From contig JAZNPP010000026.1 in the NCBI GenBank assembly GCA_045589695.1, positions 62,001-126,000 on the forward strand: a DNA stretch of 64,000 nucleotides, read 5' to 3'. Both the position numbers and the translations under genes were made by a program. Source of the DNA: HGM04593 sp045589695. Lineage in GTDB: Bacteria > Bacteroidota > Bacteroidia > Bacteroidales > Bacteroidaceae. Below the pieces are notes generated by a model. It had not been told where the DNA came from, made no database searches, and was given only the letters and a program-made list of their open reading frames with translations. This document shows positions 41,908 through 52,275 of the stretch, piece after piece (position 1 is the first letter of the stretch; each line of letters begins with the position of its first letter).

Positions 41908-44373
41908 TTATCGTTGAATAGCCCCAAGACGCTTCTGGAAGTTTTCCATAAGACGCGCCATAGTCTTGTCGATAACCTTATCGTTCAATGTCTGGTTCTC
42001 ATCCTGAAGAATAAAGCTTACAGCATAGCTCTTCTTGCCCTCTTCGAGATTCTTGCCCTCGTAAACATCGAACAGAGTTACCGCCTTGAGCAATTTTCTT
42101 TCGGTCTCACGAGCTACCTGCTCTATCTGAGCGAAAGTCACGCTCTTGTCTATAAGCAGAGCAAGGTCACGCTTGACAGCCGGATATTTACTTATTTCGG
42201 CATAGCCTATCTTCGCATTCTTGACAGCCTTCATCAGTTCGGTCCAATTGATGTCGGCATAAAGCACTTCGCTTTCGATGTCGAAACGCTTAGCGACCTT
42301 CTTTCGTACAATACCGAGCCGGGCGACAACCTTCTTGTTGTTCTGCGCCTGCACCTGTATTGCCGACGTGAAGATATCGTCGCTGAATGTGGTAACGAGT
42401 CTCATAGCCGGCTTGAAACCGAGGCGGTCGAAGATATGTTCCACGACAGCTTTAAGGTCGTAAACGCTCAGAGGACGTCCCTGCTCTATCCATGACGAGG
42501 CGACATTGTTTCCTGTCATCCACAGACCGAGGTGATAGCTTTCGCTGTAAGGGCTGAGAATTTTCTCCTCGACACGCTTGTCGGCATCGAAACGGTACGT
42601 ATTGCCGAACTCGAAGAAACGCAGGTCGGTAAACTTGCGGCTCACGTTACGCTGCATGCTTTCAAGACCGCCGAAAAGGAGTGTCTGACGCATTACGTTG
42701 AGGTCGTTGCTCAGCGGGTTAAGCAAACGTACAAGATTCTCGCTCTTGCAGCTTTCGAGGCCGTCATAATACGCCGCAGCCGTGAGAGAGTTGTTCAGTA
42801 TTTCGTTGAAACCGCAACCCGCAAGCTGCTCCGAAATAATGTTCTGCAATTTGTGCGACTTATCCTCGGCGCCCTTCGTGATGATAGACGAATGGAGTGT
42901 CGTCGTGATGTCAATATTGTTATAGCCGTATATACGAAGAATGTCCTCTACCACATCGCAAGGACGCTGGACATCGACACGGTAAGGAGGCACGAGCAAC
43001 GATAAGCCTCTCTCGCTTTCGCTCTCTATTTTCATTTCGAGCGACGCGACGATGTTCTTCACGGTCTGCGGAGCGAGTTCCACGCCTATAAGACGGTTTA
43101 CATAATCATAATCAAGTTCAACCTTGAAGTCAGCCACAGGCGCAGGATAGATATCTTTTATATCCATTGAAATTGTACCGCCGGCAAGTTCCTTGATAAG
43201 CATTGCCGCCTGCTTCAATGCATAGATGACATTGTTAGGGTCGGTACCGCGTTCGAAGCGGAACGAGGAGTCTGTCTGCAGAGCATGACGGCGAGAGGTC
43301 TTGCGTACCCATGTCGGGTGAAAATACGCACTCTCCAGAAATACATTCTTCGTCTCTTCTGTAGTTCCTGACTCAAGACCGCCGAACACGCCCGCAATGC
43401 ACATAGGCTCTTCGGCGTTGCAAATCATGAGGTCACGCTCCGACAGCTTGCGTTCAACGCCGTCGAGGGTTACGAACGGAGTGCCCTCGGGGAATGTACG
43501 CACTACAACCTTGCCGCCCTTTATCTTGTCCGCGTCGAAGCAGTGCATCGGCTGACCGTAAGCGTGAAGTATGTAGTTCGTGACATCGACAATATTGTTT
43601 ATCGGACGTATGCCTATTATCCGCAGTTTCTCCTTGAGCCAATCGGGGCTCTCCTTTACGGTAACGCCCTTGACCGTAACGCCGGCATAACGCATGCAAG
43701 CCTCGCTGTTCTGAACCTCAATGTCAATTTCAAGAGAGTTGTCATCGACCTTGAAGCCGTCGCAGGATGGACGACGTAAAGCGCTCGCGCCCTTATTCTG
43801 CATTGTATACGCATAGAGGTCACGCGCCACGCCGTAGTGCGAACACGCGTCGGCACGGTTAGGAGTGATGTCTACGCCGATAAGATAATCGCTCTTGATA
43901 TTGTAATACTCCTTAGCCGGAGTGCCCGGAACAGCGTCTGCCGGAAGGACGATAATGCCGTCGTGGCTGTTTCCTATGCCAATCTCGTCCTCGGCGCATA
44001 TCATGCCGAAAGATTCAGCGCCACGAATCTTGCCCTTCTTGATAGTAAAGCACTCTTCGCCGCTATACAGCTTTGTACCAATCGTAGCCACAACGACCTT
44101 TTGGCCGGCAGCGACATTAGGAGCGCCGCAAACTATCTGCACGGGGTTGCCGTCGCCGAGGTTTACCGTTGTTATGTGAAGATGGTCGCTGTCGGGATGG
44201 TCGATGCATGTAAGCACCTCGCCTATCACCAGACCTTCGAGACCGCCTTTTATAGTCTGCACCTCTTCAACGCCGTCAGTTTCAAGACCAATTGAGGTCA
44301 AGGCCGCAGACACCTCTTCGGGTGTCATGTCGAAATCGACATACTCTTTCAGCCAATTATAGGAGATATTCAT
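41908..44373 (-). CDS. pheT: phenylalanyl-tRNA synthetase beta subunit
   Basis: This is the beta subunit of the heterotetrameric enzyme that charges tRNA(Phe). The 821 residues carry the full bacterial layout: N-terminal MNISYNWLKEYVDFD, an EMAP/OB tRNA-binding domain at about 40-150 (VLTCIDHPDSDHLHITTVNLG), the B3/B4 editing domain, B5, the pseudo-catalytic core and a C-terminal ferredoxin-like anticodon-binding domain (AEISKYPAVKRDLALLID). The alpha subunit gene pheS is not in the window. Confidence 0.95.
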   Translation of the reverse strand: MNISYNWLKEYVDFDMTPEEVSAALTSIGLETDGVEEVQTIKGGLEGLVIGEVLTCIDHPDSDHLHITTVNLGDGNPVQIVCGAPNVAAGQKVVVATIGTKLYSGEECFTIKKGKIRGAESFGMICAEDEIGIGNSHDGIIVLPADAVPGTPAKEYYNIKSDYLIGVDITPNRADACSHYGVARDLYAYTMQNKGASALRRPSCDGFKVDDNSLEIDIEVQNSEACMRYAGVTVKGVTVKESPDWLKEKLRIIGIRPINNIVDVTNYILHAYGQPMHCFDADKIKGGKVVVRTFPEGTPFVTLDGVERKLSERDLMICNAEEPMCIAGVFGGLESGTTEETKNVFLESAYFHPTWVRKTSRRHALQTDSSFRFERGTDPNNVIYALKQAAMLIKELAGGTISMDIKDIYPAPVADFKVELDYDYVNRLIGVELAPQTVKNIVASLEMKIESESERGLSLLVPPYRVDVQRPCDVVEDILRIYGYNNIDITTTLHSSIITKGAEDKSHKLQNIISEQLAGCGFNEILNNSLTAAAYYDGLESCKSENLVRLLNPLSNDLNVMRQTLLFGGLESMQRNVSRKFTDLRFFEFGNTYRFDADKRVEEKILSPYSESYHLGLWMTGNNVASSWIEQGRPLSVYDLKAVVEHIFDRLGFKPAMRLVTTFSDDIFTSAIQVQAQNNKKVVARLGIVRKKVAKRFDIESEVLYADINWTELMKAVKNAKIGYAEISKYPAVKRDLALLIDKSVTFAQIEQVARETERKLLKAVTLFDVYEGKNLEEGKKSYAVSFILQDENQTLNDKVIDKTMARLMENFQKRLGAIQR

Positions 44374-44484
44374 ATGTTATTTTTGTTGTTTGCAATTTCA
44401 ATTTGCGAAATTACACTTTTTTTCGCAAAGAATAAAGAGTAAAGGAGAAAAATGCTCCGACAAAGACAAAAGCGACAATAAAAG

Positions 44485-44526
44485 AAAGAAAAGGTGAAAC
44501 AGAACACTCTGTATCGCCTTTTCTTT
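44485..44526 (-). terminator. terminator after the dipeptidase gene
   Basis: AAAGAAAAGG (44485-44494) pairs with CCTTTTCTTT (44517-44526), with an inner CAGA/TCTG pair (44500-44503 with 44508-44511). The T-rich arm comes last on the minus strand. It lies 20 bases after the dipeptidase stop. Confidence 0.6.
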
Positions 44527-44545
44527 TGATTGATAATTATTCCCT

Positions 44546-45901
44546 TTACTTGTAATTCTTATGAAACTCCACTACCGCTTCAATTCCTTTGCGGAATATA
44601 TCAAGATTAAAATTCTCGTTCGGCGAGTGAATAGCGTCGCTCTCAAGGCCGAATCCCATGAGAATAGTCTTCACGCCGAGTATCTTTTCAAAGTCGCTGA
44701 TGATAGGAATGCTTCCGCCGCGACGTACGGCAAGAGGCTTCTTGCCGAAAGCCTTTTCAAAGCCAGCCTCCGCAGCCTTGTACGCAGGCAATGTTATGGG
44801 GCATACATAGCCTTGACCGCCATGCATGGGGGTAACCTTCACCTTCACGCAGTCGGGAGCTATCGACGTGAAATAGTCGGCAAACATCTGCGAAATCTTC
44901 GCATGGTCCTGATGCGCCACAAGACGGCACGACAGCTTTGCATAGGCCTTTGAAGGCAACACCGTCTTGCTTCCTTCGCCTGTATAACCGCCCCAGATGC
45001 CGCAAACGTCGAATGACGGACGGCAACTGTTACGCTCAAGCGTAGAATAGCCCTTTTCGCCACGCAGGGCGTTTACCTCAATGGCGGCTTTGTATTTTTC
45101 TTCGTCGAACGGGATAGACGCAAGCATGTCACGTTCCTCTTTCGACAACTCCTCCACATCGTCGTAGAAGCCGGGAATTGTTATGCGGCCGTCGGCGTCG
45201 GTCATCTTGGCTATCATCTCACAAAGCACATTTATAGGGTTGGCTACAGCACCGCCGAAATGGCCTGAATGAAGGTCACGGTTAGGACCTGTCACCTCGA
45301 CTTCCCAGTACGCGAGCCCCCGTAATCCAGTAGTTAATGATGGCAGTTCCGCACCGAGCATGCTCGTGTCGCTGACAAGAATGATGTCGGATTTGAGCAG
45401 TTCCGTATTCTCTTTAAGGAAAGCATTGAGGCTCGGCGAGCCAATCTCCTCTTCGCCCTCGAAAATGAATTTCACATTATGCTTGAGCAAGCCGTTCTTT
45501 ACGACATACTCGAACGCCTTAGCCTGAATCATCGCCTGGCCTTTGTCGTCGTCGGCGCCGCGCGCCCACATTCTGCCATCTTTCACGACAAGCTCGAACG
45601 GGTCGGTGTTCCAAAGTTCGAGAGGTTCTACAGGCATGACATCGTAGTGCGAATAGACAAGCACCGTAGGAGCCGCCGGGTCAATAATCTTTTCGGCATA
45701 AACGAGCGGATTGCCCGTAGAAGGCATAATTTCAGCCTTGTCCGCTCCAGCCTCAAGCAGCAACTCTTTCCAACGGCCGGCGCATGCGAGAATGTCCGCT
45801 TTGTGTTCAGCCTTTGCGCTTATGCTGGGAATACGTATCAAGGACGCGAGTTCATCGATGAAACGTCGTTCATTCTCTTTAATATAATTTCTAACTTCCA
45901 T
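44546..45901 (-). CDS. M20 family dipeptidase
   Basis: This zinc-dependent peptidase of the M20/M25/M40 family probably splits dipeptides or short peptides in the cytoplasm. Metal-ligand and catalytic motifs are VLVYSHYDVMPV, GADDDKGQ and FEGEEEIGSPS, with a later histidine in HSGHFGGAVANP in the dimerisation part. The start at 45901 (MEVRNYIKEN) gives 451 residues, normal for the group; the frame can be read up to 45949 but that part is not like the family. It stands alone with its own terminator. Confidence 0.9.
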   Translation of the reverse strand: MEVRNYIKENERRFIDELASLIRIPSISAKAEHKADILACAGRWKELLLEAGADKAEIMPSTGNPLVYAEKIIDPAAPTVLVYSHYDVMPVEPLELWNTDPFELVVKDGRMWARGADDDKGQAMIQAKAFEYVVKNGLLKHNVKFIFEGEEEIGSPSLNAFLKENTELLKSDIILVSDTSMLGAELPSLTTGLRGLAYWEVEVTGPNRDLHSGHFGGAVANPINVLCEMIAKMTDADGRITIPGFYDDVEELSKEERDMLASIPFDEEKYKAAIEVNALRGEKGYSTLERNSCRPSFDVCGIWGGYTGEGSKTVLPSKAYAKLSCRLVAHQDHAKISQMFADYFTSIAPDCVKVKVTPMHGGQGYVCPITLPAYKAAEAGFEKAFGKKPLAVRRGGSIPIISDFEKILGVKTILMGFGLESDAIHSPNENFNLDIFRKGIEAVVEFHKNYK

Positions 45902-46016
45902 AATTTTATATTTACTCTGTAATTCATCCGTTAGCACAAAAATAATCAAAGTAACGTGAATACAAAAGAGGTTATGAATTCTTTTTCATTGAAACTGAGA
46001 TTTTAAACAAAAAAAA

Positions 46017-46044
46017 TGGCAGGGAACAGCAATGCTCCCTGCCA
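46017..46044 (-). terminator. rho-independent terminator after the propeller-protein gene
   Basis: TGGCAGGGA (46017-46025) pairs with TCCCTGCCA (46036-46044) around a 10-base loop. On the minus strand a run of eight T residues follows directly. It lies 22 bases after the stop of the 516-residue gene and marks the end of the SusCD locus. Confidence 0.9.
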
Positions 46045-46066
46045 ATAGGATTATCCCAAATTTATA

Positions 46067-47617
46067 TTACTTAACGAGCTTCTTAACGCCATTAACAATA
46101 TAAATGCCGGGCTTTACTATCTGCTCGATACGACGGCCTGTGAGGTCGTAGACAGCGTTGTTCTCAGACTCGATTACAACCTCATTGATTCCTGTGGCAA
46201 AACCGTCCGCATTGTATACATTGATATAAGTCTTGTCAGAACAGTTGATAAGAGCGATATAATTGTCGTTGTATGCAACCGCTGTCGCTACATCGCCAAC
46301 ATACTCCTTACCCTCGCCTGTCAAAGAAACCTCATAGTTCTTTGCGCCCAACAGCTTAGGATCATTCATGTCACATACGACAGAAATCGTCTGAATATTT
46401 TCCTTTCCGAATATCACGTATACACTCTCAAAGTACTTATTTACATCGCCCTCGTCATATGCGTTTGCATATGTCCAATCGAGAGTTAGTTCTGCGGCAT
46501 CAAATGAAGCTACGAACAAATCAGTTTTGCCGACAGAAGATACCTTGCTGTCAAAAGGCAATGAAGCCTGGAATGTTCCGCCCATATAGAGTTTGCCGTT
46601 AATAACCTTCATATTCTCTACAAAGTAGAACAAATTATATTCATCGTTCATAGCTCCTGAGAACTTAACAGTTTTTGTTTCTGAGCCGACCTTTGCCAAA
46701 ATCAGACCTTTTTCATTGGTATAATCAATGTCATTGAATGCGAAATTAAAGACCTCTGTCTTATCAGATGTAATAAAAGCGACGTCACCGCTGGCAAAGG
46801 TTGCGATATATACATTCTCACCATCCACAATAAAGTTCGGAGACACCTTAGTAATGGCACTTGCGCCATCGGCTGATGTAAATTCAGCAATCTTCACTGA
46901 AGAATTTAAATCATTGTTGAATGAAACAATTGAAGAACTCAGAACATCCATATATGCCATTCCAAAATATTCAGAATATTTGGCATTTAAAGTGAGATCC
47001 TCTGTTATTGCTACGCTTGCATTATAGCTGAATTGCGCATAAACCTTTGTTCCCTCAGAAATCAGTTTCTCAACACACACAGAAGCCGGACTGCCCCAGA
47101 ATTCCATACCTGAGTCAGGAAGATTGTGAACAGCCTCGTAAGATTTTACAGAAAGAAGCTTGCCGTTAGCGTCATACTTTGCGATGAATGCCGCCGACTG
47201 ACTGTCAGGCTCTGCGCTTTTAATTTCCTTGTTTTCGCCCTCAACATCCGTTACATATGCAGTGTCCGCGAATTTACCGGCAATATAAAGGTTGTTGTCT
47301 GCGTCTGTTGTGATAGCTGTGATAGCAATTGAACCCTGAAGAGCGAATGCGAACAGTTCTTTGCCTGCCGCGTCATACTTTGCGATGTAAGCGCCCAACG
47401 CCAATACTTTGACATCATTACCTGCGAATTTAAAATCCTGCGTCTGAACACCTGTAACATAAAGGTTACCGTCCTTATCCATTGCTGCAGGAGAATTTTC
47501 GTATTCATAAGCCTCTGCCGCGTCAAATGAAGCGATAGAGCTTTTCCATACAGCATTCTGCGCGAAGCCTGCTGCCGCAAACATGGCAACAGCGATAGAA
47601 AGTAAAACTTTTTTCAT
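46067..47617 (-). CDS. secreted beta-propeller-like protein with C-terminal sorting-like domain
   Basis: A 516-residue exported protein with a signal peptide at 1-19 (AAAGFAQ). The middle consists of repeated beta-blade units of the SBBP kind (DKDGNLYVTGV, YIAKYDAAGKELF, DADNNLYIAGKF, AFIAKYDANGKLL). The last 40 residues (GINEVVIESENNAVYDLTGR, then KPGIYIVNGVKKLVK) resemble the short C-terminal domain of many exported Bacteroidales proteins, related to the type IX secretion sorting signal. Its position after SusD suggests a surface role in the same uptake system, but its ligand is unknown. Confidence 0.7.
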   Translation of the reverse strand: MKKVLLSIAVAMFAAAGFAQNAVWKSSIASFDAAEAYEYENSPAAMDKDGNLYVTGVQTQDFKFAGNDVKVLALGAYIAKYDAAGKELFAFALQGSIAITAITTDADNNLYIAGKFADTAYVTDVEGENKEIKSAEPDSQSAAFIAKYDANGKLLSVKSYEAVHNLPDSGMEFWGSPASVCVEKLISEGTKVYAQFSYNASVAITEDLTLNAKYSEYFGMAYMDVLSSSIVSFNNDLNSSVKIAEFTSADGASAITKVSPNFIVDGENVYIATFASGDVAFITSDKTEVFNFAFNDIDYTNEKGLILAKVGSETKTVKFSGAMNDEYNLFYFVENMKVINGKLYMGGTFQASLPFDSKVSSVGKTDLFVASFDAAELTLDWTYANAYDEGDVNKYFESVYVIFGKENIQTISVVCDMNDPKLLGAKNYEVSLTGEGKEYVGDVATAVAYNDNYIALINCSDKTYINVYNADGFATGINEVVIESENNAVYDLTGRRIEQIVKPGIYIVNGVKKLVK

Positions 47618-47664
47618 AATAGTTTTGTTTAAAAGTTAATAAATAAAATATAATAATAAAGTCA

Positions 47665-49014
47665 TCAATTCCAATTCTCGATTTCAGGGTTTGCCGCTAC
47701 GGCTTCTGCCGGGAAATGCAGAGTGTACCGCTCGTCGCCTTGCGAAAGCACAAACGGCTCTTCAGTATCACCGTCTTTGAATGTCTTTTTTATCTCGGGC
47801 TGCGTTGTACGGCGAAGGTCAAACCAACGATGTCCCTGATATGCCAGTTCACGTTGTCTCTCAGCAGCGATTTCGGCACGCAGGGCATCCTTGTCCAATA
47901 CATCAAGAGCCGCCGAATATTCGGCGTACTTAGCGTCGGTATAACGTTTTTCCATCAATGCCTTTATGTACTTCAACGCTTCCTTGCTATTTCCGAGTTC
48001 ATTCGCCGCCTCGGCAGCGATTAGATAGAACTCTGCCGCACGGAAGGTACATCGCTCCTCGCTTGAATTTCTCTCACGATAGACCCAACGTGTCAAGGTC
48101 TTCGGCGTGAAATACATCTTTTGCCTTTTGTCGCCCGAACGGTATGAATTTACAAGCGTAGGCTCTACATGCCCTACTCCCATAAGGACAGGGGTAATGA
48201 CCTGTTCAAGAGCCATTATGGACTCTACCGAATTGTAGTTTGTAGGCAGCGTGGCCGATGTACGCAGATCCTCAAGCTCGGGGTATTCGGCAATAACCTT
48301 TTCCGATTCGCTGAAAGCCTTTTCCCAGTCACCCATATAAAGAGCTACTCTTGCCCTCAGAGCGTGCGCCGTAACGGTATTGAAACGGTAGGTATACCCC
48401 TCTTCCCATCTATCGACATTGAGATATACCGCTGCAGAATCGATATCCTCCAGTATCTGGCTGTAAACCTTTTCGACGCTGCTGCATTTCAGCACGGCGT
48501 TCACGTCGGCTTCGAGCTGCAAAGGTATTCCTCGCGTCTCGGCAGGAACGCATTTCGTGTACGCTGGCGCATAAAGGTTCGCCAAAAGGAAATGCATGTA
48601 CGCTCGTATCATGTAGCTCTCTCCCACCATCTGTTCAATCTCGTCTTTTGTAGCCTTTGTAATTGAGTTCTTATGTTCAATCAAGTAGTTCGCTATATAA
48701 CAAGAATGGTAATAACGGCGCCAGCCGAAATAGAGCGACGACGGACTACGGTTGTAGTCGGTCCAGCTCCAGATGTCAAAATATGAATCGTAGTCAAGGC
48801 TCTTCATCGAACTCGCATCGGCAGCCATCTCGTCGGTGCGGAGCGTGGTAAGGCCTCTGTCTTCGGGTATCTTCGAATAGACATCGGTCAGCAAGGCACG
48901 GTATTCGGCGCCTGTCTCGGCGATAATCTTTCCTGTCGGCTGAATGTCGAGAAAATCGTCGCAGCCGCAAAGGCAGAGTGCAAAAAGCGCTATATATAAA
49001 TATCTCATGTTCAT
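47665..49014 (-). CDS. SusD/RagB family nutrient-binding lipoprotein
   Basis: This is the surface lipoprotein lid of a SusC/SusD pair. The lipobox ends in Cys18 (LCLCGC), followed by DDFLDIQPTGKI, a standard SusD opening. TPR-like helices and the C-terminal AERQRELAYQGHRWFDLRR motif are clear. At 449 residues it is on the short side for the family. It lies 15 bases after the SusC gene. With a metalloprotease in the same operon, the pair is closer in context to RagAB, which imports peptides, than to a polysaccharide locus; this is inferred. Confidence 0.93.
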   Translation of the reverse strand: MNMRYLYIALFALCLCGCDDFLDIQPTGKIIAETGAEYRALLTDVYSKIPEDRGLTTLRTDEMAADASSMKSLDYDSYFDIWSWTDYNRSPSSLYFGWRRYYHSCYIANYLIEHKNSITKATKDEIEQMVGESYMIRAYMHFLLANLYAPAYTKCVPAETRGIPLQLEADVNAVLKCSSVEKVYSQILEDIDSAAVYLNVDRWEEGYTYRFNTVTAHALRARVALYMGDWEKAFSESEKVIAEYPELEDLRTSATLPTNYNSVESIMALEQVITPVLMGVGHVEPTLVNSYRSGDKRQKMYFTPKTLTRWVYRERNSSEERCTFRAAEFYLIAAEAANELGNSKEALKYIKALMEKRYTDAKYAEYSAALDVLDKDALRAEIAAERQRELAYQGHRWFDLRRTTQPEIKKTFKDGDTEEPFVLSQGDERYTLHFPAEAVAANPEIENWN

Positions 49015-49029
49015 TGTTCAACGTGTTTA

Positions 49030-52000
49030 TCAGAAGTTGATGTTCAAGTTAAATATCGCGCTCTTAGGCAATGGCGTAGCATAAGGATTGCCCATTGTCT
49101 CAGGGTCGAGATAGTTAGTATAATCGCCGGCGATTACAAAGAGGTTGCGACCCTCGACCGAAAGCGAAGCGGAACGTACGCCTACTTTCTTAAGCCAGTC
49201 GCCCTGGAACTTGTATGCGAGCCTTATGCTCTGGCAACGCACGTAGTTGCATTTCTTCACCCAGATATCGAGCATATTGAACGATGCGTAGTTCTCGTAG
49301 AACTGAATCTCGGAGTTATGAATGCCGTCCGAAGACATTATCGCAGGGAACTTGCCGTCGGTGTTCGTTGGTGTCCAACGGTCAAGTATATCCTTGTTCG
49401 TGTTCAGGCCTCTGTCGAAGAAAAGAGGGTTATATGTGGGCTGGACACGCACCGTTGCGCCTAAATTGAATGCGAAGTTCACGTTAAGCGAAATGTTCTT
49501 ATATTCGAAAGAGTTAAGGAAACCTCCCGAAACGACAGGGTCAGACGTGCCCATGTATGTATAGAGGTCACGTTGCTCGGCTGCGCTCATTCCGCTCGCG
49601 CCATGCTTGTCGAGCTTGAAGAACTCTTGCGCCGAAACGGCGCGGCCGTCCTTTGTCTGATACAAGGGATAGCCTGCTTCGTCGAGCCCGGCAGTCTTGT
49701 AGGCGAAGATAGCGCCTACAGGGTAGCCTTTACGTGATGGATAGGTCGAGTTCTCGGCAACGCTCTCTTCGAGAACCTTGTTATTGTTGTATCCCACATT
49801 AAGGCTTGTGGTCCACAGGAAGTCGGGAGTGTATATATTGCGTGTAGACAGCATGAACTCGACGCCCTGGTTCTCCATGCTCGCCCAGTTTATCGTAGTA
49901 GATGCGAAACCCGTCTCAAGCGGCAACATACGCAAGCCGATAAGGTCGGTACTCTTGCGGTAGTAGTAATCGACCGTAAGGCTGACAGCTCTGTTCAGAA
50001 CAGCAAGGTCTATGCCGGCATTGACATTGCTCGTGTTCTCCCAACGCAAGTTTGGGTTAGGAGCAGTCTCGCTTTCGATAACATCCTCGATGTTGCCGGG
50101 CAGAATTTGGGTCCTGTCGATTTTGCCTATCAGATAAGGCGATGTATTCTTGTCGATATTTCCCTGCAAGCCGTAAGATAGACGCACTCCGAGATTGTCT
50201 ATAGCATGTGCGTTTTTCATCCACCTCTCTTCGCTGACACGCCACAATGCGCTGACAGAATAGAGAGGCAGGAAGCGATACTTCTTGGCGACGCCGAACA
50301 CGTCGGAACCGTCGAAACGCACGCTGCCGCCTATGGTGTACCTGTTGAAGAGCGTGTACGAGGCTGTAGCGAAGAACGAAGCGAAGGCGTTCTGCACGAA
50401 TGTCTCGGTAAAGAACGACATTGCGTCGGCAGTGCTCTGCGACGGGAATATCACTGGCTGAGTGGTCAATGTACGCTGGTCGAAGCCGTAAGCGAGAGAA
50501 TAGTTCGTTCCCGAACTTATTCGGCGCAATTCAGAACCGAGCATGAACTCTACTTCGTGCGCGTCCTTAAATGTCTGGCGATACTCGGCCATTGTCTTCC
50601 AAGTCCATTGCGTAGTGTTGCTGTTGTTCACTTTATGCATGCCGCCGTCGGGGAGGTAAGTAGTGCCGTTGTAGCGTTTGTCATACTTCTCATAACGCAT
50701 GGCGTAACTGTCCTCACCGGCATAACGGTCGAGCTTGTAGCCGTCGAACTGCAGGCCGAACTGGCTCGTAAGCTTAAAGATGTCGTTGTAGTTGAACGCC
50801 GCATCGAAAATGCTCATCAATGAGTGGTCGGTACGTGTATTCGACGTGTTAGCGCGCTCCTCGAAGATATTGAAATCGAGGCTCGTGTCAGCCCTGCCCT
50901 CGACATTCTTGTCATAGGAGTAGCTGTTGTCGTCGTTATATACAGTCTGGTACGGATTGGCTATACGGGAATAGTATATAGGATTAGTAAAACTGTTGTA
51001 GTCGGTCAGATAGGTGTTCTGCTTACGCTGATTGGCATATACCGAAGCGCCTAACTTAAGATACTTGTTTATGCGGTAGTCTGTCTTCAACGTTATGTTG
51101 AAGCGGTTGTTGCCTACGCCACGGACATTGCCCTGCTCGCTGTTATAGCCTACTGAGGTATAGTAATTTACCTTTTCCGTTCCGCCCGAAATGCTCAGGT
51201 TATAGTCCTGCGAAATCGCATCACGCATAAGGATATCGTTCCAGTCGGTATTTATCGACTTCAGACTGTTGAGGGCGTTCTGTGCATCGGGCGACAGCAT
51301 ATCCCAGCCGCCGGCCTTGAACGCATCGACCTCGCCGAGTTGCGAGAGTATCTGATATACAGAGCCTTTCTTGTCACGGTACGAGTATCCCGATGCGAGG
51401 AGGTCGAGTTCAAGCCCTACCTTTTCCTCGGAGTTCAGCATATTCAAGCGACTGAGGTCAAGGTTTGGATTTACCGTCAGCTTTGACGACAGGTTTATCT
51501 GCACCTTGCCGACCTTTCCTTTCTTAGTCGTTATGACAATGACGCCGTTTGCGGCACGGGCTCCGTAAATGGCAGTAGCGGCAGCGTCTTTCAAGACCGT
51601 CACGGTCTCGATGTCGGCAGGGTTTATTCCGGCAATGGATGTCTGATAGATATTATCGATATCCTTCAGTTCTTCCATCGCAGGAACGTCCGTTCCCTCA
51701 AGCGGCATGCCGTCAAGCACCCACAAAGGGTCCTGCGTACCGCAAAGCGACGCCGTACCACGAATTCTTATCTTGACAGGCGCGCCGGGGGCTCCGTTTG
51801 ACACTACCGATGACAGACCGGGAACCTGTCCGGCAAGAGCCTGGTCGATATTCGTTATGGAGCCTATGTTGCCTTCGGCAATGTTTACAGTGGTTACAGA
51901 TGATGTCAGACGACGACGCTCAATGTTCTGATAACCAGTCACTACAACCTCTCTTATCTTGTTAGAGTTAGAGCGGAGCACTACTTTGTAAACGCTCTCT

Positions 52001-52275
52001 TCGGGGGTGATTTTCACGAATTCCGTCTCATAGCCCACAAAAGTAACAGAAAAGCCTTTTGCGTCGTCCGGCACCTCAATAGAGAACTCGCCGTTCATAT
52101 CTGTAGCCGTGCCGAGCAAAGGACGCTCCTTCTCTTTGAATTCCACCTTTACGGTCGCGCCTATTAGCGGTGAATTGTCGAAGTCGCCGTCAAAAACCTT
52201 GCCCTTTATTACACGTTGCTGAGCGAACAACGTGAGAGGCAAAGCCATAAGCAATAATATAAGTAGTTTCTTCAT
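49030..52275 (-). CDS. SusC/RagA family TonB-linked outer-membrane protein
   Basis: A 1081-residue TonB-dependent transporter with a signal peptide (1-18), a carboxypeptidase-regulatory-like domain (about 22-105, IGATVKVEF and FSIEVPDD), a TonB box region (EVVVTGYQNIERR), a plug domain (about 120-240, with DPLWVLDGMPLEG and ATAIYGARAANGVIVI) and a long barrel. It imports the ligand held by the next gene's SusD protein, using TonB energy. Its start codon shares one base with the stop of the metalloprotease gene (TAATG), which points to coupled translation. Confidence 0.95.
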   Translation of the reverse strand: MKKLLILLLMALPLTLFAQQRVIKGKVFDGDFDNSPLIGATVKVEFKEKERPLLGTATDMNGEFSIEVPDDAKGFSVTFVGYETEFVKITPEESVYKVVLRSNSNKIREVVVTGYQNIERRRLTSSVTTVNIAEGNIGSITNIDQALAGQVPGLSSVVSNGAPGAPVKIRIRGTASLCGTQDPLWVLDGMPLEGTDVPAMEELKDIDNIYQTSIAGINPADIETVTVLKDAAATAIYGARAANGVIVITTKKGKVGKVQINLSSKLTVNPNLDLSRLNMLNSEEKVGLELDLLASGYSYRDKKGSVYQILSQLGEVDAFKAGGWDMLSPDAQNALNSLKSINTDWNDILMRDAISQDYNLSISGGTEKVNYYTSVGYNSEQGNVRGVGNNRFNITLKTDYRINKYLKLGASVYANQRKQNTYLTDYNSFTNPIYYSRIANPYQTVYNDDNSYSYDKNVEGRADTSLDFNIFEERANTSNTRTDHSLMSIFDAAFNYNDIFKLTSQFGLQFDGYKLDRYAGEDSYAMRYEKYDKRYNGTTYLPDGGMHKVNNSNTTQWTWKTMAEYRQTFKDAHEVEFMLGSELRRISSGTNYSLAYGFDQRTLTTQPVIFPSQSTADAMSFFTETFVQNAFASFFATASYTLFNRYTIGGSVRFDGSDVFGVAKKYRFLPLYSVSALWRVSEERWMKNAHAIDNLGVRLSYGLQGNIDKNTSPYLIGKIDRTQILPGNIEDVIESETAPNPNLRWENTSNVNAGIDLAVLNRAVSLTVDYYYRKSTDLIGLRMLPLETGFASTTINWASMENQGVEFMLSTRNIYTPDFLWTTSLNVGYNNNKVLEESVAENSTYPSRKGYPVGAIFAYKTAGLDEAGYPLYQTKDGRAVSAQEFFKLDKHGASGMSAAEQRDLYTYMGTSDPVVSGGFLNSFEYKNISLNVNFAFNLGATVRVQPTYNPLFFDRGLNTNKDILDRWTPTNTDGKFPAIMSSDGIHNSEIQFYENYASFNMLDIWVKKCNYVRCQSIRLAYKFQGDWLKKVGVRSASLSVEGRNLFVIAGDYTNYLDPETMGNPYATPLPKSAIFNLNINF